Source of the DNA: Lunularia cruciata
Taxonomy: Eukaryota; Streptophyta; Marchantiopsida; Lunulariales; Lunulariaceae
Direction of reading: 5' to 3'
Assembly (NCBI GenBank): GCA_948567375.1
Contig: OX419756.1
Coordinates: 65,858,333 to 65,922,332 of the forward strand
Length of the DNA: 64,000 bases
Position 1 is the stretch's first letter. Each line of letters opens with the position of its first letter. Shown here in pieces: positions 33,301 through 44,791 of this stretch. Under the pieces are notes generated by a model that worked only from the letters and a program-made list of their open reading frames with translations, was not told where the DNA came from and ran no database searches. A program made the position numbers and the translations under genes.

Positions 33301-34067
33301 GAGCCAGATTGCCTCTCTTCCCCTCCACTTTGGGACCCTCCTCACAATTACTGGCAGCGATCTCTGCCATCACTCCTAGGAAACTGAAATTCCAGTTCCA
33401 TGCTAAAAAGGTGATACGAAGTCTAACCAAGACTTTGATCCTAGCTACTACATCTACTCGTTGAATTGCAAAACCTCTCATTGCCAGCGCGTTGGCCACC
33501 TTCTTAGCCATGATTTGTTCTCTCGTTCTACGCTGTTGGAAGATCAACCCCTCTCCTGGACGAGACACTCTTACTCCCTCAGGATTTTGGAAAATTTCAC
33601 TCTCAACAGGCTTCCGGACACGCATTCATGCAGGATGACTACTCAAAGGAATTGGAAATTTACTCAATGAATTCAACTTTCCCCTGCATAGTTGCAATTT
33701 TATATTGCCCCGAATTGCAGTCATTCTTCAATTGATTTTGTCTGTGAATTTCTCTCTTCTGCGTGCACTACCGGTCATTGTCAAGATATGCTTCTTCTGC
33801 CCCTGCCGTTTCTTGAAATGTACTTTCTTGCCACATACAGAGGTTGTTAAACGGTCCTCATCATTCCTGCGTTTTCTAACCCAAAGATGATGATCTTCGG
33901 CCTGCTTCCGGCGTACTCCTCTTCCGAGTACCTCCATCATCGGATCCGACGTCAGCTTCTTCGGCTTTCCTCCAAAGTTACTTTCACCTCTCCTTTGTCC
34001 GCAATTCGTGCTTACTTTGTCTCTTAAACCCTACTAACCATAAAAAACAAAAAATGTAGGTACCACA
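30395..34067 (-). mobile_element. Gd: divergent solo G-type LTR
   Basis: 3673-bp unit with the G-family ends (TGTGACAACCCGG on the plus strand at 30395; TGTGGTACC on the minus strand at 34067) and a 5-bp target duplication TTATG (30390-30394 and 34068-34072). No internal region, so it is a solo LTR. Its body differs strongly from the other copies and represents another subfamily. Confidence 0.88.
31194..33625 (-). pseudogene. LTR-encoded frame, divergent subfamily (copy Gd)
   Basis: From ATG 33625 the phase is kept to about 31892 with a few stops, then shifts before the final block (31649-31194). The order is the same as in the main subfamily: globular region with TFLAWNWNFSF and VNWVKCFHHQTRQMV, acidic middle, coiled coil, and a tail with MLDVENNVSLRLDLVNSELEK. 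Protein similarity exceeds what the DNA would suggest, which is consistent with selection before decay. Confidence 0.68.
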
Positions 34068-34712
34068 TTATGGTAATGCATCATGGACTAAGAAGGCAAA
34101 GCACCCCAACTCTATCATACTCCTCCAAGGCTAACACTCCAATACTCAAGACATTGCTTACTAGAGAACTCCATGAGAGAGAGATAGTTGCAAATGAAAT
34201 GATGATGAGTACTTCCTCATCCTTTGTTTATATACTTGTGAAATAGTTATGCACCAAAGTTACTAATTGATGGAATAACTCAAGTCACTAGGCTCAAAGT
34301 CAAGTAAAATCAAAAAGTATAAAGGAATATCCATCTACATAGGTATAGTCCACTGAGCATGTGATCTTATCTTGATCCAACCACTAAGTCAAGGATTCTT
34401 TCACATAGTCTATCCTAGGACTATAGAAGAATCCAAAACAAAAAGGCTTGTGGGCCTAAGAGTTCTCAACTCTTTCCTCAAAGCCAAATACCTAGGAATA
34501 ATATCAAGTCAACACACTAGAATCCAAAATAGTGGTGCTCATCTTTTCCACTTACTCTAAACTAATGTCCCTTCTATCTTAGCTATGACTAACTTTAGCT
34601 AATCATGACTAATGTTGAACCATCCTTTATCTCTATATAAATAATATCTCTCAAATACTTGTAATACCAAGCTAAATGTCACAATATCATACATGCACAA
34701 ATGCGTGTTACA
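34068..34712 (-). repeat. K3 5' LTR, outer part
   Basis: Continuation of the K-family LTR after Gd. Minus strand starts TGTAACACGCATTTGTGCATG at 34712. With 30345-30394 it forms a full LTR of about 690 bp. It abuts M2 at 34713. Confidence 0.85.
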
Positions 34713-35500
34713 GTTCCAACTAGGAGGACCAAACCAGAGCACATTGGCATGGTGGGACAAATGAGGAGATGGTGCTTGATTGGCATGCATTGGCCTTTCT
34801 ATGTACATCTTCTGAGGCTTTGGTGGAATCTCTCTCAGTGCATACAAGAGGAGTTATTGAGGTCACAGATCCAAAGAGTGAAGATATTGGTACAGTTCAG
34901 CGCAGACATTCATGGTGACATCTTAATGATGGACTATCTTTGCACTGGTGTTGTGGGTAGCACAATTGTGGCCAAGGAGAGACATCATGTCCTTCAGCAA
35001 GCCAGACAATTCAGATTGGAAGGCAGACACCTTTTGCATTTATGGGAGGATGGTAGAGTGTGAGTAGTACCACTTTTGTCTCAAAGACTACAATTGGTTC
35101 GTCATGCTCATGAAGAGCTAGGACATTTTGGAGTATAGCGTACATATAGCTTACTCCTGAGCCATTATTGATGGCGTGGCATGCAGACCAAGGTACAACA
35201 ATTTATTGCCAGATGTGTGTTTGTGACCAAGTTAGAGCATCATTCAATGCTCCTATGCCATAGTTACAGCCATTACCTATCATAGGATTGGGTTACCATT
35301 AGAGTTTGGAATTTGTTGGAACTTTACTACTGACTATGAGACATCATTGGTATGTTTTGGTGATGGTGTAGCACTTCTCCAAGTGCATTGAGTTGATGGC
35401 ACTTCCAATAAGGATAATACCAGCAAACGGACGGCTTAATTGTTCTTGGATTGGATTCTTAGTCATTTTGGTGCACCGATTGAGGTTTTGACTGATCAGG
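34713..35500 (+). pseudogene. M2 pol fragment (RNase H linker to integrase core)
   Basis: Matches M1 about 7520-8293, including the RRHxxxQQARQFRLEGRHLL segment and the HAHEELGHFG zinc region, with several stops and indels. It is cut at 35500 by Ge inside the LTDQ motif; the rest resumes at 39288. Everything upstream (gag, methyltransferase, RT) is missing because K3 lies at 34712. Confidence 0.82.
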
Positions 35501-38500
35501 TGTGACAACCCAGCAAATATCACTTTTGTAGTAATTGGGTAAGTAAAGTTTGTTCCCATAGAGATACAAGTCAAAATTGGTCAAATATGAAGTCAAAGTA
35601 ACAAATTCAATTCTTCTTGAGTTCTTCTTTAGTCTCTCAGGTAGAAACCACACCCAGAAGAGAATAACAAGCAATGATTCGCAATTTTGTCACAAATTCA
35701 CACTCCATAATCACAACTCCATCAAATCTTTCCAAACAATCTTGATTGTGATGATTCAGGCTCTTCCAAAAATGACACTTAACTACAAAATGACTTTGCC
35801 TCATAATTGCGTTCCACCCCTCCGCTGAAGGCACAACTTCCTCGATCAAAATTGCTTCACATCAACTTTGCAGTGCACTCATAAATGCAGAATACTACCA
35901 ACACTACAATTCCTCTCAGATCTGTCAAGGCATTACTTTGATTGCACTTCACTCAGGATCAAACACACAGAATGAAGATCAAGACTACAAAATCCAACAT
36001 CCAACAAGCACACTAACTTGCACTTTAAATTTCTCCAAACACTCACAAACACAAGTACAACATTGATACTCGGAATCAAGTTCAAGCGACTAGCACTACT
36101 TCATAGCACTTTGCTTTATCTATTCTCAGAAAATATAAGCACTAAACAACAATTCTCTACAAATGCCAACCTTAAATAGTGAAGCAATCAATAGTTCTAA
36201 CAACTATACCATTCTACAACAACTCTTCTAACCTGTAGATCCGATATGACCACGCATCCCTTTCATATTTGCCTCTTCAAATCTCAAAACTATTACTATT
36301 CCGATCCGATGTCTACTTCGTCATTGGCTTTCAAACCCACAACTTGAAGTAAATTTACTTCCCACTACTCTATCCTCGGGTTTCACATCTTCTACTTCTT
36401 CTACCAGATCCAACAATTCTCTTTCCTGATCTGAAATTACACTAGTGGGTAAACCTTCTTAACCTTCATCTCTTGACCCACTCTTCTCCAATGTCTCCAA
36501 TGGTAACTCTGAAGACATCTGCACTCCTATGTTATCTACTTCGGGTTTGGCTCTAACATCCTTATGAAGTTTATTTATCTCCAACTTTACTAAGTCTAAT
36601 CTAATTGCGATATTATCTTCTACCTCTAATATCTTACTATCTACACTAGTCCTGAGACTTATCAACAGTGCATTCAAATTGGTATCTTTTGCCTGTCTTC
36701 GCCTCGTCTCCTACACCAACAATTTCAACTTGTGCAGCCTTGTCTCTTCAATTCAAACACTAGCCTCTATACTCAACATCACATTCATCCTGAGGACAAT
36801 CTCCTTCAATGGCTGCAATCGCATTTTTCTTTCTTGCTCTCGATCTGCAAGCCAATCCTCCTTGTACATTGCCAACTCTGCTTTGAACTTGGCTTTCACC
36901 ATTTCCTTCTCCTTCTCCTTCTGTACAATCTTCTCCTCCTGATTACAAAGTAACTCTCTAGAGTAGTCTGATTACGAAGTAATCTTTCTTCTTCCCTATA
37001 TCATGCTGCTAACTCTCTTTCCCAGAGCTGCTTCTTCTCTTCTACACTCTCCATCACCCTATTGAGCTCTTGGTCCTTTGCCGCTACCCTCGCCATAGCA
37101 TGGATAAGTTCTACTCTTGAATCAGCAAACTCCTACTTCAAAATCTCATATTCTGCTACTTGCCTTTCCCTTGCTATGTCACTCTTCTTAACAAGCTCTT
37201 CTTGATATCTCACTTTTCTCTTCAAGTCTTCAATTACCTGAGTCTTCACTATTGCCTCTGCTCGTAGTACTTCACTTTCCTCCTCACCTTGGGTTATGAT
37301 TTTCTTCAACTCCAAGTTCTCTTCTTCTAATCACGCTAAGACCTACAACATAGTCTTCACTTTTGGACAAGTTGACTGCATTTCCTTCTTCTTGTGCTCC
37401 AATTTCATCAGCAGTGGACACACGACTTCCCGCAAGTACTCCACTACATCACTTGCCACTACCTCCTCTTGCGTAGCAATCTCCCTTCACACTTTGTGCT
37501 CATCCGATACTCGCTTTGATCTCTGCAGTCTTTGTATTGGAACTGACGCCTCGCTTCTTTGTTCATTTCTTCTTTTACTTTACTCTGACCTACATCACAC
37601 TTCGCCTTGCGTCTCGAGTGGACTCCCCTATGAATCGCAATTGCCTTTTCTTTGGCCTTGGGTATCTCATCCTCCAACTTCGTGTTGTCCTCGGCCTCAA
37701 TCTCCACCTACATTTCTTCTTCCTCCTCTGCAACAGTTGGCACCGACGTCATTTCTCCACCTGCATTGTTGTTGCTACTCGTATCTCCACTTTGTAGCGT
37801 TAGCTTGGGCTCCTCCTTGCGTTCCAAATCTTTGGACTTGCACTCAGCTTCACCTTCCGAGTCTTCATCTTCTGACTTGATTACCACCATTCCTCGCCTC
37901 GGGTTTCCTCTCTTGGTCTTTCAAGGTTTTGTCTTGTCTTTGGCTTTGCCCTGCCGACTTTGCTTCTTTGATTTTGGAGCACTCGCTTCTATCTCCACAT
38001 TCTTCCCTGTCTTCTTGTAGTACTCATCTATATTCTGATTTGTAAGATGTACTGCTGCTCCGCTACATCAACTTCTCTTCTTAAATCGGGATGGAAATGC
38101 GACACCATTCTACTGTGCTCCGCCAAGTTTAGCAAATTTAATTCAAAGTAGAAATGGGCTACAAACGGCACAATGTAATGTGGAGGCAATTTATCCTATA
38201 GATTCTACACCATTTGTTGTGTTCTCCTATGGAAACACCTCGCCCAATTGATTGGTTCTCCTGCAAACAATTTGTGAAAGAACACCGCTTGGTGTTTCAT
38301 CACATAGGTTGTTCTCTCCAGCTTCAGGATGGCCATCAGAGCACTCACAATCCCCCTCTTGATAGGATCTTTATAACTCTCCACCTTGTATCCATTCTTC
38401 ATCCGCTTTGACATGAATGCATCTCTCACCTCTTGGGTTTCTTTGGCTATCTCTCCCTTCTCCAAGAACGTGGCACCCTGCTCCACGCCTGCTTCCTTCC

Positions 38501-39287
38501 CAAGTACTAATCTCCAATCCGACTCTGTCCAGCAAGCCAGATTTCCTCTCTTCCCTTCTTCCTTGGGTCCTTCTCTTGATGATCTCAGTCATGAAACCTG
38601 GAAAACTAACATTCCAGTTCCATGCCAAGAATGTAATCCGAAGTCGGCTCAAGACTTCTATTCTTGCGATTACATCTAACCTCCGAATCGCATGATTCCT
38701 CACTGCAAATTTGGAGTTCTTCTTTCTTCCTCCCATCTCTCTTGCTTTCTCATTGTCTCTCGGTTTCACTCTTGCAACTTCTCCCTTACACACTAGCACG
38801 TCTTCCACTCTATTTCCCTTCCCACGATCACTTGCAAGACAAATTCTCAATGGCGAAGGAAAATTGCTTGACATTGCTTCGTTGCGAGCTCGATTTTTAT
38901 AGAGTTGCACTTTCTTGTCTCTCTTCAATTCAAGTTTCTACCAAGAAATCACACCTCCTGCATGCACTTGTCACTGTCAATCTTACTTTGTGCACATGGG
39001 CCGCTAGTTTTGAACGGTCTCTTCTTGAATTTCTCACCCCGACAAAAGGTTGTTAGACAGACTTCACCTCGGGTTGAGCTCCTCCCGATACAAAGACTCC
39101 TTACTTTGGGTTGTATGCTGACAGGGCATTTCCAAGTACTTTGCCTTATGACGTGAAGTCACTTTACTTTGGGTTTCATCCCGAAGACTCTTTTCTTTGC
39201 CTTCTTTGGCCATACAGGCGCAATCTGACTTCTCTATACACTTCTTCTTCTCTATTTTGAAAAAAAACCAAAAATGTGGGCACCACG
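35501..39287 (-). mobile_element. Ge: solo G-family LTR in M2
   Basis: 3787-bp solo LTR with a perfect 5-bp target duplication TCAGG (35496-35500 and 39288-39292). Ends are TGTGACAACCCAGC and, on the minus strand, CGTGGTGCCCAC, with one terminal base changed. The TATA-like box is near 39240. Confidence 0.9.
36309..38874 (-). pseudogene. LTR-encoded frame (copy Ge)
   Basis: ATG 38874 starts the same frame. Recognisable blocks are 38874-38371, 38486-38205 (HKLFAGEPINWARCFHRRTQQMV), 37890-37459 (acidic and basic linker), 37315-37133 and 36677-36459 (coiled coil). It has more stops and small indels than Gb or Gc, so it is an older copy. Confidence 0.65.
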
Positions 39288-40132
39288 TCAGGGTACAAAG
39301 TTCTTGGGGGAGTTTCAGGTCTTGTGTGACAAGGCTTTGATTGTACTACCTCTTGAGATCACCTTGAGGCAGATGGCTTAGTAGAGAGAGTGGTCCAAAC
39401 CATGAAGAGAAGATTGCAAAAGTATGGTTTGCATAGAGGCCACTTGGGAGATTGGGATCTCCAATTACCTTGGTTGGCCATGGGCTACCGGTTTAACCAG
39501 CAAGCCTCTTTAGCATCCTTCTGTCCTTACTTTCTACTCTATGGATGCGATCCAAATTTACTTAGAGCCATTTGTCAAGATGCTACTATAGTTTTGGATA
39601 TGGATGATCCAGATGTATGGATGAGCGTATGTTCTCAACGTGCAGAGATCTTTCAGAGAGTGATGCCAATGGCCTTTGAGAACTTGGTGAATGCTCAGCA
39701 TAGAGATACTTTGCGCTATGCTATTATTCAAGGAGGAGGTTATAGATCCTTGATCCATCAATTTTATCCAAGAGACTATGTATATCTACAATAGACAACA
39801 TTGATGACACTTGATGTTTCAACCGACCGCACTATCTTGAGAGTGCGTGAGGTTTTGCCATCTAGACTCCTTGTGTTAGAAGGACGTGATGGTATTGTTT
39901 GGAAGGATCATGTGCACAATTGTGCACCGTGCCACCTCCCAAACATTGATGGTACTATGGACCCAAGCTTGGCACTTGTATGTGCAGGCTTGAGGTGTAT
40001 GTTATGTGGCTCTTCTGGTGGAGCTGCTACTATGTTAGTGTGTGATAGCTTCAAGAGGATGGCATATGGCACGTATGACTCCTCCCCTCAAGGTGGTTCG
40101 TCAAGGACAGTGGTTATGTCCTAAATGTACTT
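39288..40132 (+). pseudogene. M2 integrase C-terminus and PHD remnant
   Basis: Matches M1 about 8289-9143. It retains the block around GLQRGHLGDWDLQLPWLAMGY, the GPY/F-like module and the first PHD half (LRCMLCGSSGG...MLVCDS). After CDS a small deletion shifts the phase, so HMAC and the last Cys pair are lost. A TGA is found at the place of the M1 stop at 8361. Confidence 0.82.
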
Positions 40133-40965
40133 GACCTAAAGCTAGTTCATTCTTTATATGATATAGATTGTAGATAGGTGACTAATGATGGGGCTCCACA
40201 TCACCCGGCTTTTTGATCTTTGCCCATCATAGGGTATACCATATACTTGGAGTGGATGGCTATCTGGAGTTAGAGGGACCTAACCGCCAGCTAGAGGAGC
40301 AATTGTGGCACTTTAGAGTCTATGTATGACTTATGTGTAAGTTGTGCTTCTATAGTGTATGATGTTGATAGTGATGTATGTTTTGTAGTGATCTATATAC
40401 GCACAATAATTGTCATGCCATTTGTAGTGTTGCATCTAGATTGCTTGGACACTAGAGTTGCAGTGATAGTAGTTAGAGGTATTTCAGCAGTTTCCCATAG
40501 ACTACTTTCCGACGGTCAGATTTTGTGTTTGGAGTACTAACTTCATAGTGGAGCCCACCATCACTTTGCACCATTTGCACCATTGAGTGTGTTGTCAGTG
40601 GGACCATATGGGTTTCAGACCTAGCTCAAGTCTAAGGGTATACTTTCAAAGTGCAGCTCCAAAGAGTTCACTTCTCTAATGTTGAGCCTTCGAGTTTCTG
40701 GCTATGGTGGACAGAGGCTGGCTAGCATCACTTGGATTCTCTTAGCTAGAGTGGGTGTGGCTTGACTGTAATCAATGCCCATTTGTTGGAAATTTATAGA
40801 GTGATAGATGAAGTATTGATCTGAGTTGAGTTGATTCAAGAGTTGTAAACAATCTGATTATTGTGGCATTTTAGAGTCTATGTATGACTTATGTGTGAGT
40901 TGTGCTTCTATAGTGTATGATGTTGATAGCAATGTATGTTGTGTAGCAATTTTATACGCACGACA
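40133..40965 (+). repeat. M2 3' end: B1-A2-B2
   Basis: A polypurine-like AGAGGAGCAAT precedes B1 (40302-40408), A2 (40411-40859) and B2 (40860-40965), ending CACGACA. It is the same order as in M1, so the split-repeat end is a family trait and not an accident of one copy. B1 and B2 differ at several positions. Confidence 0.82.
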
Positions 40966-41179
40966 CCTATCTCTGGAGTATTACAAGACATTACATTTGG
41001 AACACATGAAAAGTTGACATCATTGATGGAAAGAACAACTATAATTGTTTGACAATAATCATTATTGTTCCACAATAATCAGATTGTTCTACTGATTATT
41101 GTTCCACAATAATCAGATTGACAATAATCAGATTGTTCCAATAACCGAAATACTGGTTGGTTCCATGTCATCTTCGATG
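40966..41179. repeat. Short repeat patch between M2 and M3
   Basis: CCACAATAATCAGATTG occurs at 41070-41086 and 41104-41120, with a 15-base copy at 41121-41135. The units overlap the palindrome ATTATTGTTCCACAATAAT. The 17-mer is the reverse complement of the A2/B2 junction of M1 (9858-9874). No coding sequence is seen. Confidence 0.6.
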
Positions 41180-43051
41180 TCCTATCACAACTAAGAGGTT
41201 GTGCACCAAAGTCTTATAAGACCTTCTATGGTGTATAGACCTTCCTTGAAAGTCCCACCAAATGAAATACCCTCTAGTTATCCAATACGACAACTTTGGG
41301 TGTGAATCGTGCTCACTCAAAGGTAGGTCTAGTTGGTAACTCCTCCAATCTAGCTACTCCTACTTGCCATAACTCATTAGCCATTGAGTAAATCCCATGC
41401 TCCCATGGTTGATAGTGGAGCTGACTTGGTTACTCAACCTAGTCAGCTCCACTATCAACCACCTCTACTCTAGTAGTAGGAACTACATTATCCCTACTCT
41501 CACAAAGTGTGGTAGCCCATTGGAACACTAAATTTAGGTCAACTCCCAAGGTAAACATGTCAGTGGTTGAGAACAAAGGGAAGCACATAATCAACTAAGT
41601 TGCCTCCAACATTGAGCTAGACTTAATTGGTGTAGTAGCAAGTGGTTGACTAGTAGGTAGTCTATTTTACACCCCATCACCACCTACCACACCTGCACTA
41701 GGATGTCTAGGAGCTATGGATGTTTTTTGTAGTACCTCAAAGAGTATAAAAGATTGGGGAAGTCTAACTTGTCTACCAGCCTCTCCTCTTTGTGAGTCCA
41801 ACTCCACTAATGCTCCTCTAGGCTTGTGGAGCACATACTACATACCTAGTCATTGCAATAGATGCATCTACTGGTGCTATTCCACACATGAAGTCTAAGA
41901 TATCCCTATCACCAATATAAGAGGTGGAAGCCTTAGCACCCAAATCTGATCTCCCTTGAGCTAGGGCCATGCTAGCCAATCTCTACTCCAACTGCTCAAT
42001 CCAAGTAGCCATGGCTATATCAAAATTAAGGATAGGCATTGCACTCCTACAAGGTGTGGATCCTCTACCACCACCTTGTCCTCTATGACTTGGAGTTCCT
42101 CTACCACCTCTTATAGTAGGACCTTCACTTGTAGTAGCACCATCTCCAATAGATTTACAATGTTACTAGAGGTAGAACTTGTCAATACTACCAATCTACC
42201 CCTAGCAACCAAGCTTGAAGTGATGGAGATATAGTTTGAAGACCAATTCTATCTCCATAGCTTAATCTTTTCCAAGTGAGCTCTGCTAAACTCATTATAG
42301 TTGTCCATTGGCAGACCTTCCAAGTGTTGAAACAACCTCTTCTATGCCATGAAGGATTGCAACAAAGTCAACTATCAAACTCTTGGATGAAGTCATCCAA
42401 CTCAATGGTACCATTGTACTAGAGTAACACTTGGGACCTATGGAGGTCCCAAAAATCTCATCCATGTCCCACAACAATGGTGCCGATACACCAAGTGCAC
42501 TCTCAATTGAATCAACTCTTGTGTCAAACTCTAACTCAAAGTCAATCTCTTCCCTCATTGGAACTTGAGATACAGGCTGATACCAAGCACCACTCTGAGT
42601 AAACCCCCTATGTACTATAGTGTTATCTCCTCTATAATCCCCAAAGAACTCCATTGTGATAAACTAACCATAAATTGCAAACCATAACCATAACCATACC
42701 ACCATAGGTACCCCACTGGGTGTCACCACCACGTACCAACATCAACTGAACATTACCCACTAATGTAGCTCTAACTACAACAACTACATATGGGAAAGGA
42801 CAACTTGTAACCTGCCATCACAACATGCACTCTCATGGTCTTGAGGTCATTACTTCTTGCCGTATTGGAGAAAAACATATATTGTCTAATTCTTCAAACA
42901 AATGGTGCAAGTGATAGTGGGTCCCACCATGTAATCAATACCTCATACATGAAATCTGACCATTAACAAGTAGTCTATGAGTAATTGCCAAAATACCTCT
43001 CACTATTAACACTACTACTCCAACATCTGAGCAATCTACAAATGGCATGAA
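41180..43051 (-). mobile_element. M3: inverted, degenerate M-family fragment
   Basis: Minus-strand remnant matching M1 from its 5' repeat start (GGCATGA at 43044-43050) through part of the leader, gag (MEFFGDYRG at 42654; about 119 readable codons to 42295) and the linker to about M1 position 4060. Most of the 5' repeat and early leader is deleted. It shows ATG where M1 has ACG, and Arg (AGA) where M1 has the first TGA. The methyltransferase region is not present. Confidence 0.75.
42295..42654 (-). pseudogene. gag: M3 gag N-terminus
   Basis: 119 codons from an ATG, aligning with M1 1848-2255: MEFFGD, YQPVSQVPMREEIDFELEFDTR, LLWDMDEIFG. It identifies the true start of the M polyprotein. Small indels disrupt the phase near the C-terminal end of the block and beyond. 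Confidence 0.7.
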
Positions 43052-44791
43052 AATTCCTTTATCCATGTGAAGAAGTTCTCTTTCAAGGTGTCTGTTCCCA
43101 GATCCCAATTATCACTTATCTCATGCAACATTGGATGGTCGCTCAATTCCCAATTGCCCAACAAGAATTCCACCTTCTTGCTATGGATCAATTCCTACCT
43201 ACAATGTAATGCCCACTTCACCAATCTTGAGAACTTGATTATGAATTCAGGAGCTCTTCTCATGTGCTTAGGTGATCAAAGGTTTGCTACTTCTTTCCCT
43301 CTCATTCCTCTCATTCTTCTCAACCCTTCTCACATACCTGCACTTGCTCCTTTTTAAATTCCCAAGTTTTGAAACTTCTTGCCAAAGGTGAGGAAATCCT
43401 AATTGGCCTTACTTTGGTTAACTTTGCAAAAAGTAGAAGGAATTTGAGCCTCATGTGGGTATTTAACGTGATAGCTCAACCATTAAAAATTTTGGTAGGT
43501 GTGCCCTTTGGTGAATAGTTGCTTCTCACATATGTGAGTGTATATATGATAGAATGGTCATCAATTGTAGTTCTTGATTTGTTGGTGCAACATTTAAGTT
43601 CTCAAAGTTCTTGCATACTCATTGACTTTCAGGCCAAGGGACTTCTAGCCCAAATGGTCTTCTGGCCAAAGGTCATCCTAAGCTAAAGTTCTTAGTTCAA
43701 GACAAAGAAAAGAAAGATCTCATAGAGCAAAGGGTTTCCTTGCCAAATGTTTCCTTGAATGAAGACCTTCTTTGCAAAAGAGTCAATTCCTAGGCTCTTA
43801 ATTCAAATCCACTATTGCTAGTCTTCTCAAGGCACAATTTTTCAGTGTCATGTTTCCCCTTAAGGATATAGTTGCACTCAATGTGGAAGGCAAACAAGAA
43901 TAAACCTCTCTTCTTCTCTACTAGCCAACTATTTCTTCATATTTTTAAGTAAACTAAGTAATTTGAAAAAAAAAGGTGTATTTTGGAAAGAGATGAGGTG
44001 TCACGTCTTCTTTCCTCAATAATTTCATCTCATTGTAGATATGAATTACAAAGGGAGAGAGGAAGGTAGTACTCAAATTTTTCTGCAAAGTCTTTGCCAG
44101 CACCTTGACACATTGGCAATACATCCTTACACAATCCACAAGATGTTCTACATGCAACAATTGGAAGAATGTTGCCTACCCTTGGTTGACATATGTCATC
44201 CATGCCAATCAAAAAAACTTCATGATTGATTTTGTTACAATGCCCTTGCTAGATTATTGTAGCCTTTCACCTTCTAACCATTGTAGGTCTTCTTGTTTTT
44301 GAACAAGACTATGAACTTGTTTGTCATCTCCTTGCTCAATTAGCCAATCTTGGTCCAAGTACATGGAGCTTGGGGTGGAAATTGCATCTACAAGAACCCT
44401 TTGCCAATGTGTCACCTTCAAAGCAAACACATTGCCGTATAAGTTGGAAGTATTTGTGGTACTCTGCTTGAAAATCTCCTAAATCATTAGGAGATTGGTA
44501 AGCTCCCAATTTCACATCAAAAACTACAACCGTTGAGTTATTGCATACTCATTGTAAGTTCGCCATTTCTCCACTCTAGGTGACCTCAAGGCACCTTGGG
44601 CATAGCTTTTTGCTTCTTGGGTGACATTGCTTTCATTTCTACATGAGATGATTGACTCATTTTCTTATCACTCCTCCACACTCAACTCTCAATCACCTAC
44701 TCACATAGCCTTTCATTTTGCTCTCCCAAATTGTGAGTGGATACAAGTAATTACAATGGCCCGCTATTGTTCCCACATGTGAGAAACACTA
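43052..44791. other. Unrecognised degenerate intergenic sequence
   Basis: No reading frame above about 95 codons and no match to the three element families that I can see. A minus-strand stretch near 44000-44200 has clustered Cys/His codons (CxxHL...CQC) that might be a decayed integrase zinc region, but the frame is broken and I do not call it. Confidence 0.4.

Noticed and set aside
35501-39287. The 3.8-kb units as non-autonomous LARD/TRIM-type elements or host genes
   Set aside because: They have no LTRs of their own; G1 shows one copy before the primer site and one after the polypurine tract, so they are solo LTRs.
41061-41135. CRISPR-like array
   Set aside because: Only two to three short units, no spacers of even length, eukaryotic repeat context; they match the M-family repeat junction.
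43954-44212. Integrase zinc finger in unassigned DNA
   Set aside because: Cys/His spacing does not match HHCC in one frame and no flanking integrase motifs are present.
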